Source: VXLM01 sp965242665
GTDB taxonomy: Bacteria; Chloroflexota; Dehalococcoidia; Lucifugimonadales; VXLM01
Assembly: GCA_965242665.1 (NCBI GenBank)
Contig: OZ251484.1
Location: 1,488,001-1,552,000 of the forward strand
Length of the DNA stretch: 64,000 bases
Direction: 5' to 3'
The position numbers and the translations under genes are program-made. Of this stretch, positions 16,055-23,650 are shown in pieces (position 1 is the stretch's first letter; each line of letters opens with the position of its first letter). Below the pieces are notes generated by a model. It was not told the DNA's origin. It saw nothing but the letters and a program-made list of their open reading frames with translations, and ran no database searches.

Positions 16055-16576
16055 TCACCACACACCCTTGTCTGTCCGCTTGATGATCTTCATCTTCTGA
16101 CCATCCCGATCCTTCATATCCGACTCGATGATCCGCTTCTCCTTCCGCAGCAACTCCACAGCCTCCCGCACCGCGTCCTCCCCAAAATCCTCGTTGAGAT
16201 GAGCGATCAAGAGCACTGTCCGCCCCCCCCGGGTCAACATATCATTGATAGCGTTCTTGCACGACTTCACCAACGCCGCGCGCTCCTCCTCGTCCATCTC
16301 CCGCACCCGCCACCGCGTCGGCTCCAAATCCACATCCGGCGTAATCGGCACCTTTGACCCTCCCCCCGACCGATGCCCCTCCAACCACTCATCCACCTCC
16401 GACCGCCGAAACCTCCACGCCGAACCCAACTTGAACGCAGGAATCTTGCCCTCCTGCGCCCAACCATATATCGTACGCTCGGACATGCCCAAATACCGCG
16501 ACACCTCCGCCAACGACATCAACCCAGGCACGCCCGCGCTCCCTCCGCTATCTCCCACGATCACTCCTGCCAACAC
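16055..16576 (-). CDS. Excisionase-family (MerR-like) HTH protein
   Basis: Residues 18-65 form an excisionase-type winged helix (HTH_17): LMSLAEVSRYLGMSERTIYG, then WAQEGKIPAFKLGSAWRFRR and SEVDEWL. Such proteins bind DNA as recombination directionality factors or as regulators. The C-terminal part (90-173) is another small alpha/beta unit, possibly a second winged helix (AVREAVELLRKEKRIIES), and is not recognised. The frame opens with GTG at 16576; later GTG or ATG codons inside the first 20 residues could be the true start, since GGAGGG lies shortly before V16. No integrase is nearby, so a regulator of the adjacent block is as likely as an excisionase. Confidence 0.75.
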   Translation of the reverse strand: MLAGVIVGDSGGSAGVPGLMSLAEVSRYLGMSERTIYGWAQEGKIPAFKLGSAWRFRRSEVDEWLEGHRSGGGSKVPITPDVDLEPTRWRVREMDEEERAALVKSCKNAINDMLTRGGRTVLLIAHLNEDFGEDAVREAVELLRKEKRIIESDMKDRDGQKMKIIKRTDKGVW

Positions 16577-16757
16577 CAGATTTCCCGCAGCTCATGTCAC
16601 CCCGCAGCCAACTATGACACCATACAACAACCAATATCATACATCTCAACCTCATGTCAAGCTATGTCAAGAAATAGCAAACCCCCAAAATCTCCACTCC
16701 CCAAGAAATCCCCGAACCACCCCACCTCCAACCCAACCCCCGTCTACCTACCGCCAC

Positions 16758-16921
16758 CTCCCCCATCATTCCTGCACCCCGTCTACGTCATTCCCGCACC
16801 CCGTCTACGTCATTCCCGCACCCGTCTACGTCATTCCCGCGTAGGCGGGAATCCCCAACTCCCACCCACCTACCGCCTCCACTCACCCACGTCATTCCCG
16901 CGTAGGCGGGAATCCCCAACC
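16758..16921. repeat. Tandem half-units capped by REP-like palindromes
   Basis: The gap 16577-16930 has no gene. Three tandem units of about 23 nt (CACCCCGTCTACGTCATTCC) lead into a full dyad (about 16829-16854), and a second dyad follows at 16890-16914. The 16577-16757 part is A/C-rich with no recognised signal. Confidence 0.85.
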
Positions 16922-16930
16922 CCCACCCAT

Positions 16931-18016
16931 CTACCGCCTCCGCAGCAAGTAGATACTCGGCGCGATATACCCCCGATGAAACGACACCCGCAGCGGAACC
17001 TCCGCCGCACGCCTCCACAACCCGCCATGCCGCGCAAGCGCCGCCTCGAACAGCCGCCGACGCGCAGTGTACGCCGCAAAAGCCCCCCCAGAACGCACCA
17101 ACCGCCCAGCCTCCTGCAGCGCAGCGTCATACAGCTCATCCAACCCTTCTCCCCTGTTCCTCGCCATCCCAAACGGAAGATCCGACGACGCCGTGTCGAA
17201 CGACCCATCCCGCAGCGGCGCCCGCCGCATATCCCCGCGCAGAAGCTCCACCTCTCCCAACACGCCCGCAGCAGCCACATTCTCCCGCGCGCACGCCAAC
17301 GCCCCCGCATCCGCATCCACCCCAACGATCCGTCCCGCCCCGCCAACCGCCGCCCGCTCGATCGGCAGCGTCCCAGAACCGCACCCCAAGTTCACGAACC
17401 GCTCCCCCATACCATCCCCGGGCAGCATCACCATCGCGTGCGCAATCGTAGCATTCATCGCATCCGACCGATTGCACACCCGCCAAGCCCGCGCAGACAG
17501 CGGCATCGGCGTCAACCGAATCAGCGCCTCCCATCCAACTCCGCCCCCCGCCCTGCGAATCGACACATTCAAGTGACCCGCATCCTCTCGATCCTCCAAC
17601 CCAAAGACCGACGCAATCTCGCCCCGCAACCGCCGCAGCACACTCGAGTTCGAACCCGCCGCCCGAACGCGGAGCGTCCGAAACGACCCAGCCGGATGCA
17701 TCCCCATCACCCGCTCGATCGACGCCGCCAACCGCGTGAAACTCTCATGCCCCAGCAGAGCCCTCGGACGCGGCGCGTCGAACCGCTCCACCGCATGAAC
17801 CGCCGCCGCGCTCCGCAGACCCAGCAGCGAACCCGCAGGCCCCCCGTACCTGATCGACAAACGCCCCTCTCGATGGATCCCCAGCGAGCGGTACCCCCGC
17901 CTGCCCAGCTCCCTCGACAACTCGTCGTCGACGAACCGCTCCAACCCGCTAACGAGCTCGATCTCATACCGATCGAAGACGTCGGACGAAGCGCTGTCGA
18001 TTCCGCGGCGAGACAT
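16931..18016 (-). CDS. THUMP-type RNA guanine-N2 methyltransferase-like protein
   Basis: The 361-residue protein has an N-terminal part with the weak THUMP/ferredoxin-like pattern of RlmL/Trm14-type enzymes (YEIELVSGLERFVDDEL), a middle part (GWEALIRLTPMPLSARAWRV) as in the UPF0020 family, and a C-terminal SAM-dependent methyltransferase domain. SAM motif I is FVNLGCGSGTLPIERA, motif II is IVGVDADAGALACARENV, and the catalytic motif is SSDLPFG (N/D-P-P-F type). Such enzymes methylate guanine N2 in tRNA or rRNA. The proline pair of the motif is altered (LPFG). The ATG at 18016 diverges from the MoaD-like gene. Confidence 0.8.
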   Translation of the reverse strand: MSRRGIDSASSDVFDRYEIELVSGLERFVDDELSRELGRRGYRSLGIHREGRLSIRYGGPAGSLLGLRSAAAVHAVERFDAPRPRALLGHESFTRLAASIERVMGMHPAGSFRTLRVRAAGSNSSVLRRLRGEIASVFGLEDREDAGHLNVSIRRAGGGVGWEALIRLTPMPLSARAWRVCNRSDAMNATIAHAMVMLPGDGMGERFVNLGCGSGTLPIERAAVGGAGRIVGVDADAGALACARENVAAAGVLGEVELLRGDMRRAPLRDGSFDTASSDLPFGMARNRGEGLDELYDAALQEAGRLVRSGGAFAAYTARRRLFEAALARHGGLWRRAAEVPLRVSFHRGYIAPSIYLLRRR

Positions 18017-18070
18017 GACCCGTACTATCCTACCCTACCCACGCCACATGCGCTCGACCGCTCGATACGC

Positions 18071-18076
18071 TATAAT
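18071..18076 (+). promoter_or_regulatory. -10 box upstream of the MoaD-like gene
   Basis: A perfect TATAAT lies 53 nt before the ATG in the divergent gap. No convincing -35 was seen. Confidence 0.4.
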
Positions 18077-18128
18077 ACAGACCCAGCCTCCGCGGTAGCC
18101 CCGGAGAGTCCCGCATTGAGAGCGTGAG

Positions 18129-18563
18129 ATGCCAACGGTTTTCGTCCCCCCATTGATGCAAAAACTCACGGACGGCAAGCCCACCGTCCCAGTACAAGGC
18201 AAATCCGTCCGCGAAGTGATCGACAACCTCGACCACGCGTACCCGGGCGTGAAAGCCCGCCTCGTCGACGGCTTCAAACTCAAACCAAACATATCCGTCG
18301 CCGTAGACGGAGAAGTCAGCCCCATAGGAATGCTCCAAAGAGTCCAGGAAGATAGCGAAGTCCACTTCCTGCCCGCGATCGGAGGCGGAAGCCAGACGAA
18401 GCCGCCGCGCGCGAAAAGTTCCCCAACGCCCACTCCTGCACCGCAGGACAAGCAAGCAGCCTCCTCGACCGCATCCTCGCAAAGAACACGGTGTAGCGCG
18501 CTGAACCCCGCCCTCCTCGAAACCGACCGACGCGCATCCATGGAAATACCTCCGCCGCGATAA
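18129..18563 (+). CDS. MoaD/ThiS-like ubiquitin-fold protein with C-terminal extension
   Basis: Residues 1-85 match the ThiS/MoaD beta-grasp family: PTVFVPPLMQKLTDGK, VREVIDNLDHAYPG, the VAVDGEV strand and the end motif SEVHFLPAIGGG. In sulfur carriers the chain stops at the final Gly-Gly, whose carboxylate is activated by an E1-like enzyme. Here another 57 residues follow the GGG, rich in Pro/Ser/Thr (SPTPTPAPQDKQAASS). To act as a carrier the tail would have to be removed, as JAMM peptidases do for some ubiquitin-like proteins, or the protein has another role. No E1 or JAMM gene is nearby. The ATG has a weak GAGAG site. Confidence 0.75.
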   Translation: MPTVFVPPLMQKLTDGKPTVPVQGKSVREVIDNLDHAYPGVKARLVDGFKLKPNISVAVDGEVSPIGMLQRVQEDSEVHFLPAIGGGSQTKPPRAKSSPTPTPAPQDKQAASSTASSQRTRCSALNPALLETDRRASMEIPPPR

Positions 18564-18616
18564 GCCATACCGAATATGACCCCCTGGCAAGCTCCCACCA
18601 GTCCCGTTGTATGCGC

Positions 18617-18622
18617 TATAAT
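18617..18622 (+). promoter_or_regulatory. -10 box upstream of the DapA-family gene
   Basis: A perfect TATAAT lies 61 nt before the chosen ATG. It overlaps the first in-frame ATG of the longer reading frame, which argues that the longer start is not used. Confidence 0.45.
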
Positions 18623-18682
18623 GAGACCGCGCAGCCGAGCAGCGCAAGCGCCAAAGAAACCATCCCCGTCCGGAGAAGATAC

Positions 18683-19606
18683 ATGACAGGCCTACACTTC
18701 CAAGGAGTCATCGCACCAATAGTCACGCCTCTAACCCCAGACGAGCGCGTCGACGCATCATCCCTGCGCCGCCTGGTCAACTACCTGATCGATTCAGGCG
18801 TGCACGGAATATGGGCCGCGGGGACGAACGGCGAATTCGCCGCACTCCGAGACGACCAACGCCTCCTCGCCATCGAAACCATAGCCGAAGAAGCCGACAG
18901 ACGCGTCCCCGTCATCGGCAACGTCTCCGCCCCAGGCACGGCCGCAGCCATCGACCTCGCCCGCTCCCTGGCCGGATCCAAACTCGACGGCATCGCAGCC
19001 ACTCCCCCCTACTACTACCACTACGACCAAGCAGAACTCTCCAACCACTTTCGCGCAATCAACGCCGCATCCGAACACCCCCTCTGGATATACAATTTCC
19101 CGGCCATGACCAAACTCACCGTGGAGCCCCCAACGATCGCCGACCTGGCAGCCGACGGCGCTGTCGTCGGCGTGAAAGACTCGTCCGGCGCAGGAGAAGC
19201 CCTGGCCGAACTCGTCACCATCTGCGACCGGCGCTGCATCGACCTCTACCGCTTCCTCGGCTCAGTCTACCGCGCCCCCGCCGCCAAGCGAGTCGGAGCC
19301 CACGGCGTAATACCAGGTATCGGAAACCTCGCCGCAACCTCCATCTCCAGCGCATGGGAAGCAGGAGAAGCAGGCGACAGCGCGAAAGCGGCCAAACACC
19401 TCGACGCAGCCATCGAAGCCCAACGAGTCACCCGCCTCGCACAATCCGGCGGAAGAAACGCCGCCGCCGCTTCCGGAATCAAGGCCAGCCTCAAGATCAT
19501 GGGCATCATCGAACACGACACGGTAACGTCCCCAATGCGCTCCCTCACCAAAGAAGAGAAAGCGTTGATACCCCCCATCCTTCGACGCGCAGGACTGATG
19601 AACTAA
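18683..19606 (+). CDS. Dihydrodipicolinate synthase/N-acetylneuraminate lyase family protein
   Basis: This 307-residue TIM-barrel class I aldolase has IAPIVTPLTPD at the N-terminus, the AAGTNGEFAAL pyruvate-binding loop (G-T-x-G-E), ATPPYYYHYD, the IYNFPAM motif with the catalytic Tyr (Y137), and VVGVKDSSG with the Schiff-base Lys (K165). Members condense or cleave pyruvate or other 2-oxo acids; DapA, KDG aldolase, NanA and others share this frame, and the specificity cannot be assigned here. There is a GGAGAAG site before the ATG. The S21 gene follows after 109 nt, behind its own -10 box. Confidence 0.88.
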   Translation: MTGLHFQGVIAPIVTPLTPDERVDASSLRRLVNYLIDSGVHGIWAAGTNGEFAALRDDQRLLAIETIAEEADRRVPVIGNVSAPGTAAAIDLARSLAGSKLDGIAATPPYYYHYDQAELSNHFRAINAASEHPLWIYNFPAMTKLTVEPPTIADLAADGAVVGVKDSSGAGEALAELVTICDRRCIDLYRFLGSVYRAPAAKRVGAHGVIPGIGNLAATSISSAWEAGEAGDSAKAAKHLDAAIEAQRVTRLAQSGGRNAAAASGIKASLKIMGIIEHDTVTSPMRSLTKEEKALIPPILRRAGLMN

Positions 19607-19632
19607 CCCCAAAAACGACTCTGCCCCCAAAC

Positions 19633-19663
19633 TTGCCGTCGACGGCTCCAGAAGTGGTATAAT
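19633..19663 (+). promoter_or_regulatory. Candidate promoter for rpsU
   Basis: TTGCCG (19633-19638) and a perfect TATAAT (19658-19663) are 19 nt apart. The -10 overlaps the ATG at 19662 of the longer S21 frame, so transcripts would start downstream of that codon. Confidence 0.5.
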
Positions 19664-19715
19664 GGAACTCGACGCGGCCTACCAACCGCACGATTCGCAT
19701 TGGAGAAGAAAGAAT

Positions 19716-19904
19716 TTGGCACATGTAACACTCCGTGACGGAGAAGACGGCGATCAGCTTCTGAAACGCTTCCAAACCCAGATGCAGCGGTCCGGAATCC
19801 TCCGTGAACTGCGGAACAGAAAGTTCTTCAGATCGAGAGGAGAACAAAAACGCCTCGACAAGGCACGGAGCCTCCGGAGAATTCGCAGACGACGCAGCCG
19901 GTAG
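19716..19904 (+). CDS. rpsU: 30S ribosomal protein S21
   Basis: The protein matches S21: HVTLRDGEDGDQLLKRFQTQ (G-E-x-x-x-x-x-L-x-R-F), SGILRELRNRKFF and a basic tail (RSRGEQKRLDKARSLRRIRR). S21 is a small-subunit protein near the anti-Shine-Dalgarno helix. The start is set at TTG 19716 (62 residues), which has GGAG 10 nt upstream and matches the family's N-terminus. The in-frame ATG at 19662 overlaps the -10 box and would add 18 unrelated residues. The gene is single, with no ribosomal neighbours, as is common for S21. Confidence 0.88.
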   Translation: MAHVTLRDGEDGDQLLKRFQTQMQRSGILRELRNRKFFRSRGEQKRLDKARSLRRIRRRRSR

Positions 19905-20061
19905 ACCGACAGCGTCCGGCGCTCCCACGCGCACCGAATTCCGCACGCGCCAACGTCGTCACTGCTACCATGCAGAGCGTTCCGAACGTGTAGCCGCGGT
20001 CAGGCAACGAAACATCCCGCGGGATTAGCTGCATTCCCAGCGGAGAGAAAGGGGATTTGAA

Positions 20062-21702
20062 GTGGCCAGACGCCGGCTAACCGCACTCTGCGCTTGCGCG
20101 CTGGCAGGCGCACTAAGCGCCGCCTGTTGGTCCGCCCCTGCATCACCCGACCCGGCCCCCAATACCCCAGCTCACCGAACCGCAGAACCCGCCGCTGCCG
20201 TCCTCACGCCCCCGCGCCCAACGAACACGCCCAACCCCCTTCCCCCCACCGCAACCCCCATCGTGATCTACGTCGGCCCCTCCGTGGCCACCATGGTCGT
20301 CCTCCTGTCCGATACTCCCACCCCAACCCTCACCCCAACACCCACCCAAACCCCAACCCGCACTCCGTCCCCCACACGGACGCCCGCACCGACGCACACG
20401 CCAACACCCATCATCCCCACACCCACGCCTACCCCCACTCCGACTACTGCTCCGAGCGCCTCCACGGTCGATACCCCAACCTCGCAACTCCCATCGACCG
20501 ACACGACGCCTACGCCCATTCCCACGCAGACACCCACTCCAGAACCCACCCCAACACCTTCACCGTCCCCCACACAGACGCCCACACCAGAACCTACCCC
20601 AACACCTTCACCGTCCCCCACGCAGACACCCACCGCCACACCGTCTCCCGTCATAGTCCACAGTCCAACGGCAACCCCAACACCATCGCCGTCCCCAACC
20701 CCCACTCCCACCCCCGCCACTCCGCAGCCAACCCCTGACGGATCCGACGACCCCAGCTTGACCCCCGCAGAAATCTTCTCCATCGTCAGACCATCCATCG
20801 TCCACATAGCAGTCGCCAAGGAACCGGAAGTCGGGCAAAACGCGGGAACGCAGAGAAGCGACGCCGTCGGTACAGGCATCGTCTGGAACGATGAAGGCCA
20901 CATCCTGACCAGCGCCCACCTCGTCGAAAACGCCCAATCCATTACCGTCACCCTCCACGACGGCAGAAGCTTCTTCGCAGAACTCAAAGGCAGCGACACC
21001 AACTCCGATACCGCCGTAATCGAACTGCCCCCCCTGAACTTCGACCTCCAACCAGCAACCCTAGGCGACTCCTCCACACTCACCGTCGGACAACCCATCT
21101 TCGCAATCGGTCACGCCCTAGCCATCCCCGGAGACCCCATCTTCACCGACGGCATCGTAAGCAGAACCGGAGTCACCATATCCGCAAACGCCCAACTATC
21201 CCTCATCGACCTCATCCTCCATACCGCACCCATCAACGAAGGCAACAGCGGCGGACCCATCGTCGACGCAAACGCCCTCGTCGTCGGAATCAACACCGCC
21301 GTCCTCGACCAAGCACGCGGCATCGGATTCGCCATCAACGTAAACGTCGCAACAACCGTCGCACGCCAACTCATCGAATTCACCGAAGTCCGACGCGGCT
21401 CCATCGGCATAACCCCCATCGACCTATCACCGCAACTAATCGCACAACTCGGCATTACAGGCCTCCCAGACGACCTCCAAACCGGCGTCTACGTCGTCCG
21501 CGTCCGCGAAGGCTCCCCCGCACACGACGCAGACATGCGAAGAGGCGACGTCATCGTGCGCATCGACCAAACCCCCATCCAAAACACCCAAGACCTCTCG
21601 AACTTCCTCCTAGAACACCAACCCGGCGAACCCGTCCAAATCTTCTACTACCGCGGATCCACCGAACGCTCCGCCTTCATCACCCTAGCAGAACAACCCT
21701 AA
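20062..21702 (+). CDS. HtrA/DegP-like serine protease lipoprotein with Thr-Pro linker
   Basis: The 546-residue protein begins with a lipoprotein signal (ACALAGALSAAC, lipobox Cys22) and starts at GTG behind an AAAGGGG site. Residues 75-225 are an extended Thr-Pro linker. The trypsin-like domain spans about 235-440 with the triad His286 (ILTSAHLVEN), Asp316 (TNSDTAVIEL) and Ser396 (NEGNSGGPIV). A PDZ domain follows (about 465-540; GVYVVRVREGSPA, MRRGDVIVRID). HtrA proteases remove misfolded extracytoplasmic proteins. The lipid anchor plus linker would hold the protease away from the membrane. The DNA of the linker is repetitive and could vary in length. Confidence 0.92.
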   Translation: MARRRLTALCACALAGALSAACWSAPASPDPAPNTPAHRTAEPAAAVLTPPRPTNTPNPLPPTATPIVIYVGPSVATMVVLLSDTPTPTLTPTPTQTPTRTPSPTRTPAPTHTPTPIIPTPTPTPTPTTAPSASTVDTPTSQLPSTDTTPTPIPTQTPTPEPTPTPSPSPTQTPTPEPTPTPSPSPTQTPTATPSPVIVHSPTATPTPSPSPTPTPTPATPQPTPDGSDDPSLTPAEIFSIVRPSIVHIAVAKEPEVGQNAGTQRSDAVGTGIVWNDEGHILTSAHLVENAQSITVTLHDGRSFFAELKGSDTNSDTAVIELPPLNFDLQPATLGDSSTLTVGQPIFAIGHALAIPGDPIFTDGIVSRTGVTISANAQLSLIDLILHTAPINEGNSGGPIVDANALVVGINTAVLDQARGIGFAINVNVATTVARQLIEFTEVRRGSIGITPIDLSPQLIAQLGITGLPDDLQTGVYVVRVREGSPAHDADMRRGDVIVRIDQTPIQNTQDLSNFLLEHQPGEPVQIFYYRGSTERSAFITLAEQP

Positions 21703-21708
21703 CCCCCC

Positions 21709-22090
21709 ACGTCATTCCCGCGCAGGCGGGAATCCAACCCCCCACGTCATTCCCGCGCAGGCGGGAACCCACCGCACCGAATTTGACACAACAGAACCCA
21801 CGTACTACCATAGACCCATGACCACTCCAACAAAACCACAGCCCAAGGAGCCACCTTGCAACCCCCAATCATCAATCTGCAACCTGCAATCATCAATCGA
21901 CAATCTGCAATCACAGATTCCACGCCCCCGTCATTCCCGCACCCTCCCACGTCATTCCCGCGCAGGCGGGAATCTAGCACTCTGCAACCCCCAATCATCA
22001 ATCGACAATCATCAATCATCAATTCCCCCCTCTCGCCCTCGGCAAAAATCGACAAAATACTACAGAATACGACAAAATACTACAGAAACT
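21709..22090. repeat. REP-like palindromes, AATCATCAATC arrays and a 20-nt tandem pair
   Basis: The gap 21703-22234 has no gene. It holds three dyads (about 21709-21734, 21743-21768 and 21951-21973). Two runs of AATC-based words (AATCATCAATCTGCAACCTG and relatives) flank the third dyad at 21865-21915 and 21990-22025. A tandem pair of GACAAAATACTACAGAATAC occupies 22051-22090. The remaining sequence up to the ATG at 22235 is ordinary leader. Confidence 0.85.
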
Positions 22091-22234
22091 CGTGCGCGCG
22101 CGTGGAACTTCCGGGCCTCAGTTCCCTCTCACAGAACAGGAATACCGGCCTTGCACACGCCAGCGCCCTCATATAGAATACCCAGACCCAAATGAGACAT
22201 ACCATCCGAAACTCACCACCGCGGAGAAACAACC

Positions 22235-22687
22235 ATGGACATGCTCAAAAAAGCCCTCGCCCTCATCCTCGGACTGACAGCCCTCGCAGTCCTCGCCCAC
22301 TTCGTGCTCGAGCCGTTCTACGAAGACTCCATAGACACCGTCCGAGTATGGGGTATCCTCAACGTGTTCATGGCTTTCGGCGCCGTCGTAGCCCTTGCCG
22401 CAACCTTCATCGACAAGCGAAGAATCGGATCAGGCGAAAACTCCACCACCAAAGAATACATCGCCGTCAACACCGCCTTCTACGCCGCCGCACTCCTCGC
22501 CATCTGGTTCTTCTGGAACTGGGTATACGCAACGCCCCTATTCGCACCCGTGGCATCTGATGATATAGGCTCCGACCTATTCAACATCCATCTACTCTAC
22601 TGGGCCTTCATCGACCCCCTCTACATCATCATCACCACCGTCGTCAGCATCCACCTCTGGCACGACGAACCATCGAAACAGGAGTAG
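22235..22687 (+). CDS. Four-span membrane protein of unknown function
   Basis: The 150-residue protein has hydrophobic segments at about residues 7-25 (ALALILGLTALAVLAHFVL), 42-60 (ILNVFMAFGAVVALAA), 78-100 (VNTAFYAAALLAIWFFWNWV) and 118-140 (LLYWAFIDPLYIIITTVVSI). Loops are short and acidic. There is no recognised family. A GGAG site is 8 nt before the ATG. It stands alone between repeat regions. Confidence 0.7.
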   Translation: MDMLKKALALILGLTALAVLAHFVLEPFYEDSIDTVRVWGILNVFMAFGAVVALAATFIDKRRIGSGENSTTKEYIAVNTAFYAAALLAIWFFWNWVYATPLFAPVASDDIGSDLFNIHLLYWAFIDPLYIIITTVVSIHLWHDEPSKQE

Positions 22688-22702
22688 CCAGACACGAGCG
22701 CG

Positions 22703-22980
22703 CGGCTTACCGTTCACTGTTGCGGCCCGGGCGCAATCCGGGCCGCAACAGGTTGGATTCTCCGTCATTCCCGCCGAGTCTCGTCACTCCCGCACCCTCC
22801 CACGTCATTCCCGCACCCTCCCACGTCATTCCCGCACCCTCCCACGTCATTCCCGCACCCTCCTACGTCATTCCCGCGTAGGCGGGAATCTCCCATTGCG
22901 CGATTGGACGCACCGCCTTGGAGAGTCGCCGTCCTCCAGCCGTCATGCCGCAAAAGGAAACGGAACCGGGCGCGGCATTG
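22703..22980. repeat. Compound repeat element, copy B
   Basis: The gap 22688-23044 has no gene. The left end (CGGCTTACCGTT, then a GC palindrome GCGGCCCGG ... CCGGGCCGC and CTCCGTCATTCCCGCCGAG) and the right end (TTGCGCGATTGGACGCACC to GGCATTG) match copy A at 3454-3843. The centre differs: here four 21-nt half-units (CGTCATTCCCGCACCCTCCCA) are capped by one full dyad at about 22865-22893, while copy A has five separate dyads. Confidence 0.8.
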
Positions 22981-23044
22981 CCACTCTGGGCGCTGTTCGT
23001 GTATGCTATGGCATCGCAGTCATCATCGGTCGGAGGTCGTCAGT

Positions 23045-23551
23045 ATGAAATTCGCTTGGATTTTCGTCATCGCGCTCACCGCGTTCGCATCCGTGGCGTG
23101 CGATGCGATCGACAACCTAACGGCTACTGCAACTCCGAAGGCGCTGACCTTCCCAGACGGTTGGGAAGACCTGCCCCCCAGAGAGAAGGCTGAAGCATCT
23201 TTCGACCACTACATCAATACGACGCCGGGATGCGACAAGGAGACCATAGCCCGAAAGAGATTGCAGGCTGGCGTTATGGAAGGGTATACACTGAAAGTCA
23301 GAGAACAACTGAAGTGCGTTGAAGAGTACGCCGCACTGGGAGGGGCAGAAATCATCTGCGAGTATGGGTTTATCCCAGATGAAGTCGTGCGGTATACGAA
23401 CTTCGAACCGTCATACAACTGGATTTATTTCTGCGGCTTGGTGCCCCCGACGCCGACGCCCATTCCGCCCACTCCCACACCACTCCCCCCCAACTGGTCG
23501 GACGATGACATCGCCCCAGAGATACCAGTGGAAGCGCAAACCTACAAATGA
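23045..23551 (+). CDS. Predicted lipoprotein
   Basis: From the ATG at 23045 (GGAGGT 8 nt upstream) the protein is 168 residues, with a lipoprotein signal (MKFAWIFVIALTAFASVAC, lipobox Cys19). The mature part has a Cys-rich middle (TPGCDKETIARKR, LKCVEEYAA, EIICEYGFIP, WIYFCGLVPP) that could form two disulphides, then a Thr-Pro stretch (PTPTPIPPTPTP) and an acidic tail. No family is recognised. The longer upstream frame belongs to the repeat element and is not coding. Confidence 0.72.
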   Translation: MKFAWIFVIALTAFASVACDAIDNLTATATPKALTFPDGWEDLPPREKAEASFDHYINTTPGCDKETIARKRLQAGVMEGYTLKVREQLKCVEEYAALGGAEIICEYGFIPDEVVRYTNFEPSYNWIYFCGLVPPTPTPIPPTPTPLPPNWSDDDIAPEIPVEAQTYK

Positions 23552-23650
23552 AGAGGCATCATGGTACAACCAAACGTCCCATCGGACGATGAACTGGCAG
23601 GCGACCGAGGACAGTATCTTCCCGGCTGCCGGGTATGGGATGTAGGACGA

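Noticed and set aside
20268..21098. Minus-strand Gly/Val-rich frame resembling a repetitive protein
   Set aside because: It is the reverse of the Thr-Pro linker of the HtrA-like gene; the repeats come from that linker.
22904..23044. Longer start for the lipoprotein gene at 23045
   Set aside because: The upstream in-frame sequence belongs to the mosaic repeat element; the signal peptide and GGAGGT site fix the start at 23045.
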